Positions 1-6,803 of a stretch of DNA of 64,000 bases are shown piece by piece (within the stretch, counting starts at the first letter, position 1; each line of letters begins with the position of its first letter). The notes beneath the pieces were generated by a model. It was not told the origin of the DNA. It was given only the letters and a program-made list of their open reading frames with translations, and made no database searches. The translations under genes were made by a program, and so were the position numbers. The DNA comes from Paenibacillus pinistramenti. Lineage in GTDB: Bacteria; Bacillota; Bacilli; Paenibacillales; Paenibacillaceae. The stretch covers positions 310,001-374,000 of the forward strand of contig NZ_VAWG01000002.1 of the NCBI RefSeq assembly GCF_005869875.1, in the 5' to 3' direction.

Positions 1-226
1 CCGCCCGGACCGCTTCCTCCGCTGCCGGGTCAACCTCTGCTGCAGCACCGCCCGGTTGCGGCGCTCTCTCTTCAATCTCGACATGTTCAACCTGATGCCG
101 GAGCAGCAGGGCGATGTCCTCAGCTTTAATAACCGCACCCTTGCCCAGGATATGAAGTCCCACGCTGTTGAACGTATCCTGAATAAGGCGGTCGCCGTGC
201 TGGAGATCCATAACAGAAACTTTCAA
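1..226 (-). CDS. HD-GYP-type c-di-GMP phosphodiesterase, N-terminal fragment
   Basis: Only the first 75 codons are in the window; the gene runs off the left edge. The reading frame starts with a TTG at 226-224, preceded at 6-7 nt by AGGAGGGG (233-240 on this strand). The peptide begins KVSVMDLQHGDRLIQDTF and continues with a GLHILGKG segment and an acidic, Ala/Pro-rich stretch. This resembles, from memory, the N-terminal region of Paenibacillus HD-GYP proteins that hydrolyse c-di-GMP. The catalytic HD-GYP domain itself is outside the window, so the assignment is by family resemblance only. SigD-like promoter elements lie upstream. An in-frame ATG at 211 is a less likely start because it lies too far from the ribosome site. 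Confidence 0.6.
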   Translation of the reverse strand, partial: MKVSVMDLQHGDRLIQDTFNSVGLHILGKGAVIKAEDIALLLRHQVEHVEIEERAPQPGGAAAEVDPAAEEAVRA

Positions 227-310
227 TCTATTCCCCTCCTGCAGAATATCTATCTAACCAAGACTGCAACCTGTCAGCCCTTCCCTGTGAAATAAAGGCC
301 CTTTATTCCT

Positions 311-338
311 TTATCGGCTATAAAATCGGGGAGATTTC
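311..338 (-). promoter_or_regulatory. Candidate SigD-type promoter
   Basis: On the minus strand GAAA (335-338) and GCCGATAA (311-318) are 16 nt apart. The flagellar/motility sigma factor SigD recognises roughly TAAA-N15-GCCGATAT. It would give a leader of about 75-80 nt for the gene starting at 226. Confidence 0.4.
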
Positions 339-364
339 ATAGTCTTAGCGACCTTAAAGTTGAA

Positions 365-390
365 ATTTCGGCCGCTAAAATAGTTCTTAA
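365..390 (-). promoter_or_regulatory. Second, weaker SigD-like element
   Basis: On the minus strand TTAA (387-390) and GCCGAAAT (365-372) are 14 nt apart. The -10 element has 7 of 8 matches to the SigD consensus. It would be an alternative upstream start for the gene at 226. Confidence 0.25.
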
Positions 391-422
391 TACCTGTTTT
401 CAGCCGAATATTCACAGCAAAA

Positions 423-455
423 TGAAAAAAGCCGCCGCAAAAGCGGCAGCTTTCC
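423..455 (-). terminator. Terminator of the feu operon
   Basis: Read on the minus strand, GCTGCCGCTTTTGCGGCGGC forms a GC-rich stem with a TTTT-containing loop, followed by TTTTTTC. It lies just downstream of the heme monooxygenase stop codon at 467 and is the natural end of the feuABC-besA transcript. Confidence 0.8.
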
Positions 456-466
456 TGCTGGTTCTT

Positions 467-790
467 CTATTTGATCACCCCTTCAGTGACCGCTGTAACC
501 TCATACATCGCAACCTTCTTGTCCAGGATGTACTCCGGTTCTGTTTTACCGCGGTTTGCCCGGTGGCCAGCGAGGTGCACATCGCTTTTCTCCCAATTTT
601 TCCAGGCTTCTTCCGAGGCCCACCGGATCATAACCATCACTTCGTCATAGTCTTTGGACCTTTTGCTCACCATGACCGTCCGGTCGATCAAACCTTCGAA
701 TTCGTCAACAGGGCTTGGCTTGCTGAATTTCTCTGTGACCTCATCCAAATATCCTTTAGCCACCTTAATGCATCTCGTCTGAACCAGCAT
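467..790 (-). CDS. IsdG/HmoA-like heme-degrading monooxygenase
   Basis: A 107-residue ABM-fold protein, the usual length for IsdG/IsdI/HmoA enzymes, which open the heme ring to free iron in the cytoplasm. The start ATG at 790 follows AAGGAGG at 8 nt; longer upstream frames lack a ribosome site. The typical pattern is visible: a KG turn at residues 12-13, DYDEVMVMIRW at 47-57, and the heme-contact pair Trp66 and His76 in the NWEKSDVHLAGH segment. However, the residue aligned with the catalytic Asn (Asn6 in IsdI) is Arg6 in QTRCIKVAKG, so heme degradation may be altered or lost. It is the last gene of the feu operon, 13 nt after besA, which fits a role in iron acquisition. An antibiotic-biosynthesis-type monooxygenase with another substrate is possible. 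Confidence 0.8.
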   Translation of the reverse strand: MLVQTRCIKVAKGYLDEVTEKFSKPSPVDEFEGLIDRTVMVSKRSKDYDEVMVMIRWASEEAWKNWEKSDVHLAGHRANRGKTEPEYILDKKVAMYEVTAVTEGVIK

Positions 791-803
791 TTCATCATCC
801 TCC

Positions 804-1661
804 TTATTTGTTGTCGGCAAAGTCCGGATTCTCCGCAGGCTTGCCCGCAGACCGGAGTGCAAATCTGACCCCTTGGCTCATCAGCACAGCCAATACAGAG
901 ACATGGGCCTCATCCTTAAAGTTCTTGTATTCTACGGTTAAGCCTGAGCTGCGCAGGTCCGTCAGCTTCCGGTGCAAGGTCTCCGCATTCTCAATCATCC
1001 GGTGCGACGTTTCGAGCTCTCCTGCCGCGACCAGCAGCCTTCTCTCCTCCGCCAACCCTTGGAGCCTGCCGGCAAGCCGCTCCGCTTCTTCAAAGATAAA
1101 CGATTCATTCCAGTGGATGGACGGACTCCCTGCAATGTAATTCTGAAACGTCTGCGGATGAAGCAGCAGCATCTGCAGGACAAACAATCCTCCGAGGGAG
1201 TGGCCGATGATCGACTGCTGGCTGCGATTTATGGGATAAGCCTCCTCCACTGCGGGTTTAAGCTCCTCCTCAATAAATTGCATAAAACGCTCCGCGCCGC
1301 CCTCTTCTGCAAACGTTCTATTCTTAAACGAATAAGGCTGACCGTCCTCACGCGGCAAAGTGAAATCATAGGTGCGTTCATTGGAAAAAGGAGACTCCGT
1401 CCGGTAACCGATTCCAATCACGACAGCAGGCACAACCCCTGTCTTCTCAGGTCTCCGGGACTGAACGCGCAGCGTTTCGGTCACAGTTGCAAATACCGCA
1501 TTGGCATCAAGCACATAAATAACCGGAAATCCCCCCGCAGGCGGCTCTTGGTTCGGTACCGAGGCAAAAATCCGGTATTCCCGGCCGCTTGTCTGCGAGG
1601 TTACCTCCCATTGCCAGGCATTTGGCAATTCAAAGCTTCTGCGGCAGCCCAGCAGATTCAT
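804..1661 (-). CDS. besA: BesA-like siderophore esterase (alpha/beta hydrolase)
   Basis: This 285-residue COG2819-type esterase resembles BesA and IroE, which hydrolyse the triester backbone of imported ferric catecholate siderophores so that iron can be released in the cytoplasm. The nucleophile elbow IIGHSLGGLF is visible near residue 150, and a DEAHVSV segment near residue 250 carries the likely catalytic His. No signal peptide is seen. I use the ATG at 1661 because AAGGAGG lies 9 nt upstream; the longer frame reads through a tandem repeat and has no ribosome site. It follows feuC by 65 nt and precedes the heme monooxygenase, the same uptake-then-hydrolysis layout as Bacillus feuABC-besA. 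The substrate is inferred from this context. Confidence 0.85.
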   Translation of the reverse strand: MNLLGCRRSFELPNAWQWEVTSQTSGREYRIFASVPNQEPPAGGFPVIYVLDANAVFATVTETLRVQSRRPEKTGVVPAVVIGIGYRTESPFSNERTYDFTLPREDGQPYSFKNRTFAEEGGAERFMQFIEEELKPAVEEAYPINRSQQSIIGHSLGGLFVLQMLLLHPQTFQNYIAGSPSIHWNESFIFEEAERLAGRLQGLAEERRLLVAAGELETSHRMIENAETLHRKLTDLRSSGLTVEYKNFKDEAHVSVLAVLMSQGVRFALRSAGKPAENPDFADNK

Positions 1662-1684
1662 TGCGCAATTCCTCCTTGCTTGTG

Positions 1685-1716
1685 AATGAATAGATGAATA
1701 GATGAATAGATGAATA
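1685..1716. repeat. 8-bp tandem repeat, about 4 copies
   Basis: Three perfect copies of GATGAATA at 1693-1716 are preceded by a partial copy (AATGAATA, 1685-1692). The array fills the feuC-besA spacer, between the feuC stop and the besA ribosome site. Confidence 0.9.
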
Positions 1717-1726
1717 AATAGGTTCA

Positions 1727-2782
1727 CTACCGCCGTTTCTGTGTGGAATAAAGCAAATAAATAAAATAGGGAATACCGATAATGGCAATGACAATGCCGA
1801 CAGGAAGCTCTACAGGCGCGAACACCTGCTTCGCGATGGCATCCGCAGCCATAACCAGAAGCGCTCCGATCAAGCCGGCGAGCGGGAGAATTTGAGAGTG
1901 CCGGCTGCCTGTAAGCCGCTTGGCAATATGCGGAGCCAGCAGACCTATAAAGCCGATGTTTCCTGACACTGAAACACAGGCGCCGATGATGCCGATACTG
2001 CAGAGCAGCAGCAGATTTTTCTCCCGTTCGACTTTAACGCCAAGGCCCTTAGCTGTGTTCTCACCAAGCTGATAGAGATCAAGCAGCCGTGCTTTGTGAA
2101 TCACAATGGGCGTTAATACCAGCAGCCACGGCAGAATGCTCAGAATGTAGGTCCAGCTGCTGTTCCAGATACTTCCGGCCAGCCATACCGCCGCCATTTC
2201 ATAATCCTGCGGATTCATCTTGAGCGAAACAAACAAGGTTGCCGCCCCTAATCCGGAGCCTGCTGCCAAACCGGCAAGAATGAGCTGCTGGGTATCCAGA
2301 ACCCCGTTTTTTCTGGCAAAAAAATATATAAATACCGCCGCGCCAAGCCCGCCTGCCCATCCAAACACCGGCATAGCCAAAGCGCCGAACAGGTCTCCTG
2401 CGTCCGTTTGTCCCTGGGTCAGGAACATGAAGAACACAACCGCTGCTCCAGCCCCTGCGTTAATGCCGAGGATTCCGGGATCGGCCAGCGGATTGCAAGT
2501 AACGCCTTGAATAACCGTACCGGCGATGCCTAATCCAAAGCCGACTATTGCAGCAGCCGCAATCCGCGGCAGCCGGAACTCGAACAGGATCAGATCGTAG
2601 TCCGCAGCCGGATGAATGCGCAGCAGGGTCAGGACGATATCTTTTACAGGAATATCAAAGGATCCGTTCGTCAAGCTGATATAGAATACGGCCAGGATGC
2701 TTCCGGCAAGCAGCAGCAGAAGCGTTCCATAACGAGTTCTATAACGCGTTCTATAACGCATTCCAGAAGAGTTACGCCGCAT
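1727..2782 (-). CDS. feuC: FecCD-type siderophore permease FeuC
   Basis: A 351-residue polytopic inner-membrane permease of the FecCD/BtuC family, the second half of a heterodimeric ferric siderophore channel. Hydrophobic segments occur throughout. The family landmark PLADPGILGINAGAGAAV is at about residues 95-112, and the cytoplasmic coupling segment GFIGLLAPHIAKRLTG lies at about residues 275-290. The start ATG at 2782 has AAAGGAG 9 nt upstream and overlaps the end of feuB by 11 nt, implying translational coupling. The first 20 residues are odd: a triplicated 12-bp DNA unit encodes tandem RYRT motifs before the first membrane segment. No ATPase gene follows, so a shared ATPase encoded elsewhere, as with YusV in Bacillus subtilis, is inferred. 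Confidence 0.92.
   Translation of the reverse strand: MRRNSSGMRYRTRYRTRYGTLLLLLAGSILAVFYISLTNGSFDIPVKDIVLTLLRIHPAADYDLILFEFRLPRIAAAAIVGFGLGIAGTVIQGVTCNPLADPGILGINAGAGAAVVFFMFLTQGQTDAGDLFGALAMPVFGWAGGLGAAVFIYFFARKNGVLDTQQLILAGLAAGSGLGAATLFVSLKMNPQDYEMAAVWLAGSIWNSSWTYILSILPWLLVLTPIVIHKARLLDLYQLGENTAKGLGVKVEREKNLLLLCSIGIIGACVSVSGNIGFIGLLAPHIAKRLTGSRHSQILPLAGLIGALLVMAADAIAKQVFAPVELPVGIVIAIIGIPYFIYLLYSTQKRR
2724..2759. repeat. 12-bp tandem repeat inside feuC
   Basis: Units at 2724-2735, 2736-2747 and 2748-2759; the last two are identical (GTTCTATAACGC) and the first differs at two positions. Translated on the minus strand it gives three RYRT/RYGT-like units in the cytoplasmic N terminus of FeuC. 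Confidence 0.9.
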
Positions 2783-3791
2783 GCCTTCGTGCTCCTTTTC
2801 TTTTGATCAAATACAGGAAGTATGGAACTCCGATGACCGACGTAATGACCCCGATCGGCGTCTCAAACGGATAATTGACGAACCGGGCCAGGACATCGGA
2901 GGCAGCCAGAAATACACCGCCGATCACACCTGAGCACGGAATAATCCATTTATAATCAATTCCGGTCAGATAACGGGTGATATGCGGAATGATTAATCCC
3001 ACAAAGCCGATATTGCCGGCCAGCGCAACGGATACTCCTGTCAGCAGAACAACGGATAAGGTTCCGATGCCTTTGACCCAGAACGTCCGCTGGCCAAGTC
3101 CGGCAGAGATTTCTTCGCCTAGAGACAATACCGTAATCGATCTCGACACACAGACAGCAAGCACAAGTCCTGCCGCGGCAAAAGGAATCGCCAGCTTGAT
3201 CATCTGCGGCTCCAGCTGGTGCAGTCTGGCATTGTACCAAAAGCTGATTTGCTGGGACAGCTGAAAATAAGAAGCGGCTGCGGCAGCCAGACTGCTCAGG
3301 AATGTGCCGGTGATCGTGCCGAGAATGGCCAGCTTGACCGGGCTGAGGCCGTCAGTCAATAAGGAGGCAGCTCCAAAGACCAGGCCGTAAGCCGCGGCTG
3401 AACCGAGAAGCGAATAAAAGATCAGGTCCAGCGAGGATACGCCGGGCATCACAATCATGCAGAGCGTAACGGCAAAGACAGCTCCGTCTGACACACCCAT
3501 GATGGAAGGAGAAGCAAGATAATTACGTGTCATGCCCTGCATAATCGCGCCGGATACAGCCAGACAAGCCCCGATCAGGAGAGCCCCCAGGGCTCTCGGC
3601 AGCCGCGAATGAATAATAATTTGGTGATCAACATTATCTGGATTAAAATGAAAGATTGCATTCCATACGGTGATTCCGCTAATCGATTTGGCTCCAAAAG
3701 TGACGGACAGGATGACCACTAGAGCGATGACGATCGGTGAGCATACCAATATCATCAGAGGAGCCGATCTCTTTCTCCGGTTCTGCATCAT
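2772..3791 (-). CDS. feuB: FecCD-type siderophore permease FeuB
   Basis: A 339-residue FecCD-family permease that pairs with FeuC to form the membrane channel for ferric catecholate uptake. It has a basic N terminus, multiple hydrophobic helices, the YLASPSIMGVSDGAVFAV signature at about residues 92-109 and the ATPase-coupling segment GFVGLIIPHITRYLTG at about residues 268-283. The ATG at 3791 follows GGAGG by 6 nt; the next codon is also ATG. It starts 25 nt after feuA and overlaps feuC, so feuA, feuB and feuC form a tight operon. The assignment to FeuB rather than another siderophore permease rests on the close FeuA match next door and on besA and btr nearby. Confidence 0.92.
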   Translation of the reverse strand: MMQNRRKRSAPLMILVCSPIVIALVVILSVTFGAKSISGITVWNAIFHFNPDNVDHQIIIHSRLPRALGALLIGACLAVSGAIMQGMTRNYLASPSIMGVSDGAVFAVTLCMIVMPGVSSLDLIFYSLLGSAAAYGLVFGAASLLTDGLSPVKLAILGTITGTFLSSLAAAAASYFQLSQQISFWYNARLHQLEPQMIKLAIPFAAAGLVLAVCVSRSITVLSLGEEISAGLGQRTFWVKGIGTLSVVLLTGVSVALAGNIGFVGLIIPHITRYLTGIDYKWIIPCSGVIGGVFLAASDVLARFVNYPFETPIGVITSVIGVPYFLYLIKRKGARRHAA

Positions 3792-3816
3792 GTCCTACCT
3801 CCGGTTTTGTTCCCGT

Positions 3817-4875
3817 TTATTCAGCCGACAGCTTCTCAACTACAGCCTTGAGGAACGTTGATTTGCTCCAGGCCGTTCCTCCCTGTGCCAGCGGGTCGAC
3901 AGCATTGACATATACGTGATTGGATTTAACGGCATTAATCGTTTTCCAGATCGGATTATTTTCCAGCTCCTCCAAAGCTTTGGGCTTGTCTTTGTTCTCG
4001 TCCTCGGAGAATTGGATGAACAGGTAATCCGGATTCATCTCGCTGAATTTCTCCAGCGACACTGTCTCCTGCGATTTCGCAGCTTTGATCTCTGCAGGCA
4101 CCGTAAAGCCCAGATCCTGATACAGCGATGGATTAAAGAAGAGATCTGCGCCATAGATCATGATATTGCCTGTCCGGATCCGGACCACCATCACCTTCTT
4201 GTCCTGCAGCTTGGTGCCCAGCTGTGACTTGGCGGCTGCAGCATCATCTTTATACTGCTTGATAATCTGTTCGGCCTGCTGCTGCTTTCCGGTCAGAGCT
4301 CCAAGCAGGTTCAAGTTGGCTTCCCAGTCCGCGGCCGAATAGGAAATCGGGATCATCGTCGAGATTTTGGCCAGCTTCGCACTGACCTCCTCAGGGAACT
4401 TTCCAGTGCCGAGGATCACATCCGGCTTCAGCTTGACAATGGTTTCAAAGTCGGGCTGCGTCTTCTCCCCAGCGGATTCCGCATTGGCTGTAATGTCTTT
4501 GAACATGTCCGGGAATTTACCTCCAACGGAAATCGCACCGACCGGATTTACCCCAAGCACCAAAGCGTCCTCCATCGCCTCGAGACTGCCGGTAATCACC
4601 AGTCTTTCGGTACGGGCAGGCACCGTATAGTCCTTCCCGAGATAGCTGATCGTCTGCGTTCCAGCAGCTGCCGGTTCTGTGGAGGTGCCAGTGCCAGCAT
4701 CCGAAGCTGCTGCGTTTGCGCCAGCGGCCTCCCCGCTGCTGGATGAAGACGGCGCCGTGGAAGCTGCCTCGCTCGTAGAATCATTGCTGTTTGCTCCGCA
4801 GGCCGCCAAGGCGGCAAGCAAAGATCCTGCTATGATCAAGCTGGTTATTTTTCTAACTGATAAAGATAAAGACAT
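3817..4875 (-). CDS. feuA: Ferric catecholate siderophore-binding lipoprotein FeuA
   Basis: A 352-residue substrate-binding lipoprotein. The signal peptide ends in the lipobox LAAC (Cys at about 26), followed by a Ser/Ala/Gly-rich linker of some 45 residues. The mature part matches Bacillus FeuA closely from memory, including GKFPDMFKDIT, FSEDENKDKPKALEELE, NPIWKTINAVK and VDPLAQGGTAWSK near the C terminus. FeuA captures ferric bacillibactin or enterobactin outside the membrane and delivers it to FeuBC. The ATG at 4875 has GAGGGGAA 8 nt upstream. A perfect Fur box lies just before the gene, and the AraC-type activator btr is immediately upstream in the same direction, so expression should respond to iron starvation and to the siderophore. 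Confidence 0.95.
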   Translation of the reverse strand: MSLSLSVRKITSLIIAGSLLAALAACGANSNDSTSEAASTAPSSSSSGEAAGANAAASDAGTGTSTEPAAAGTQTISYLGKDYTVPARTERLVITGSLEAMEDALVLGVNPVGAISVGGKFPDMFKDITANAESAGEKTQPDFETIVKLKPDVILGTGKFPEEVSAKLAKISTMIPISYSAADWEANLNLLGALTGKQQQAEQIIKQYKDDAAAAKSQLGTKLQDKKVMVVRIRTGNIMIYGADLFFNPSLYQDLGFTVPAEIKAAKSQETVSLEKFSEMNPDYLFIQFSEDENKDKPKALEELENNPIWKTINAVKSNHVYVNAVDPLAQGGTAWSKSTFLKAVVEKLSAE

Positions 4876-4907
4876 AAATAAGGTTCCCCTCTCGCTCTAA
4901 ATGATAT

Positions 4908-4922
4908 TGATAATCATTATCA
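4908..4922. promoter_or_regulatory. Fur box upstream of feuA
   Basis: TGATAATCATTATCA is an exact match to the Bacillus 7-1-7 Fur operator (TGATAATNATTATCA). It is centred about 40 nt upstream of the feuA start codon, in the btr-feuA spacer, where bound Fur would block feuA transcription when iron is plentiful. Confidence 0.92.
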
Positions 4923-4967
4923 TATTAAAGTTGAATAAGGGCTCCGTCCATGTACAATTCTCCGTTT

Positions 4968-6599
4968 TTAATCTGGACTATCTTCCGTCAGCATGCCGGT
5001 GATACGATCAACGATGCGCTCATGCGCTGCCGGTGAATATTCAAACCATAGATCGGACGAGAGAAGGTGAACGCGCTTCTGCCGGACAGCCTCCAAGGCC
5101 TGCCAGTCTGCTGAATGCTGCAGCTCTGACCAATACTTTAGGGTCTCTGTCTCCTGTCTTATCAGCACAAGCAGCCTGCTGGCGTTAATGGCCTGAAGCT
5201 TGCTCAGGCTCACCTTCTCATCAAACAGGGGCTCCGGGCGCTGATAGGCTGGCTGCACGTTCAAGTCCCCATACAGCACCTCGGCAACCGACCGATTGCT
5301 GTAGACATGGATTTCGCGGCCAAAGATTCTCAGCACGAGCATGCGCTCCTCTTTCAGGGTATGCTTCAGCAAGGATTTAGCGGTTCGCGCCTTCCTCTCA
5401 TAGCTGCCAAGCCAATGCTCGGCTTCCGGCCTTTCATCAAGCATCTCTCCAAGCTGGAGAAGCTGTTCCCTCCACCCTATGGAATACGGAGAGATCCCGT
5501 AGGCAGGCGCGAGCTGCTCAAGCCTCTCCCGCTCAGCCGGACTTATCCCGGCTTTATAGAGGATAAGCTCAGGCTCGGCTTGTGCCAGCAGCCCCAGATT
5601 GGACGCCCAATGCTGGTTATTCCGGTAGGCGCTGAGGTGTACGGCAACATCTTCTCTGATGCTGTCATAGTAATGGGCTGTCCATTTGGGGTGCAGCGGA
5701 GCAGCATAGGGAATGAGCTGAAGGGCGAGCAGATACCCGGCTGAAGCAGCATCGCAGCAAGCAATTTTCCGCCTTCTGCTCTTGACGTATTGGCTGGGGC
5801 TCACACCGGTCAGCATCTTGAACTTTCTGCTGAAGTAGAACTCATCCTGATAGCCGACTGCGGCTGCAATCTCCCTCAATTTGCGCGGGCGAACGGCAGA
5901 TCTCGCCAGCAGCTGCCTGGCCTCCTTCATCCTGACCGAGGTCAGATACTCGATGGCGCTGAGTCCAAAGGTCTTCTTGAACTGCTCAACGAAATAATTG
6001 GGGCTTAAGTTAGCAATCTGGGCAAGGCGCTCGATGTTCAAACTGGACCGATAATGGAGGTCTATGTATGCCTTCGTTTCATTCAGTGCCGAGCCGGGAT
6101 TACGGGCCGTATTCTGGTGCGCCAGCAGGTGAAGCAGCAGTCTCTGAAATAGAATCTGGGCCTCATACCGTTCCAGCGGCTGCACGCTTTCCGCTTTGTC
6201 TGAAATATCAGCGATCCATGCATAAGCCGGGTCCGTCCGATTCAAGGTTAAAGGCTGCTGTACAAATAGAGGATCGGCTTCACTGAGCAGTTGAAGAGTC
6301 TCTCTTCCAGATAACCCGTATTCATAGATTTGAAAATTCAGCACATAAAGCCTCAGCTGGCCTTTAAAAATCTCGGTTATCTGATAGACTCGTTTCGGTG
6401 CACAGAGATAGAGCTGATTCGGTTCCAGATCATACTCCTCCCGCTCCATCGACAGCCGGCCGGTTCCCTTCATGACGGCGAAGAGCACGTAGCTGTCCGT
6501 AAAGAGCCTGGCCGACTCCCAGGCCGCAATATCCTCAATCCGTTTCACGGATTCCAGCCGCGGCATCCACCGGTCCGGTGCTGTCTTGGTTTTAGTCAT
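4968..6599 (-). CDS. btr: AraC-type activator fused to siderophore-binding domain (Btr-like)
   Basis: A 543-residue cytoplasmic regulator with three parts: an N-terminal cupin-like region (about 1-160), an AraC double helix-turn-helix (about 170-275, with NLSPNYFVEQFKKTFGLSAI and a second helix ending FKMLTGVSPSQYV), and a C-terminal periplasmic-binding-protein-like domain (about 290-540). This is the layout of Bacillus Btr, which binds bacillibactin through its C-terminal domain and activates feuABC. The absence of a signal peptide fits intracellular sensing. The ATG at 6599 follows GAGGAGGG by 8 nt. It lies 92 nt upstream of feuA in the same direction, with a palindromic Fur-like box upstream of its own gene. 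Confidence 0.93.
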   Translation of the reverse strand: MTKTKTAPDRWMPRLESVKRIEDIAAWESARLFTDSYVLFAVMKGTGRLSMEREEYDLEPNQLYLCAPKRVYQITEIFKGQLRLYVLNFQIYEYGLSGRETLQLLSEADPLFVQQPLTLNRTDPAYAWIADISDKAESVQPLERYEAQILFQRLLLHLLAHQNTARNPGSALNETKAYIDLHYRSSLNIERLAQIANLSPNYFVEQFKKTFGLSAIEYLTSVRMKEARQLLARSAVRPRKLREIAAAVGYQDEFYFSRKFKMLTGVSPSQYVKSRRRKIACCDAASAGYLLALQLIPYAAPLHPKWTAHYYDSIREDVAVHLSAYRNNQHWASNLGLLAQAEPELILYKAGISPAERERLEQLAPAYGISPYSIGWREQLLQLGEMLDERPEAEHWLGSYERKARTAKSLLKHTLKEERMLVLRIFGREIHVYSNRSVAEVLYGDLNVQPAYQRPEPLFDEKVSLSKLQAINASRLLVLIRQETETLKYWSELQHSADWQALEAVRQKRVHLLSSDLWFEYSPAAHERIVDRITGMLTEDSPD

Positions 6600-6652
6600 C
6601 TCCGCATCCCTCCTCTGCAGAATTTACCTGCGAGTCTCTGTCTTTTCCTATA

Positions 6653-6667
6653 TGAGAATAATTCTCA
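6653..6667. promoter_or_regulatory. Fur-like box upstream of btr
   Basis: TGAGAATAATTCTCA is a perfect 7-1-7 palindrome that differs from the Fur consensus at one symmetric position per arm. It is centred about 60 nt upstream of the btr start, so the regulator is probably also derepressed by iron starvation. Confidence 0.75.
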
Positions 6668-6752
6668 GTAGACTAGATGTCAATCCGGTGCTCATCGGGG
6701 CACAGTACCATTCCCTGCTATTCTACGCTAAGCCACTCCATTACACGGCACG

Positions 6753-6788
6753 CAAAAAAAGCCCTGAACCATAAGCGGCTCAAGGCTT
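6753..6788 (-). terminator. Terminator of the SGNH hydrolase gene
   Basis: On the minus strand AGCCTTGAGCC and GGTTCAGGGCT can pair around a short loop and are followed by TTTTTTT. It lies 16 nt after the stop codon at 6804 and separates this gene from btr. Confidence 0.8.
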
Positions 6789-6803
6789 TGAAGTTGAAGT
6801 GAT

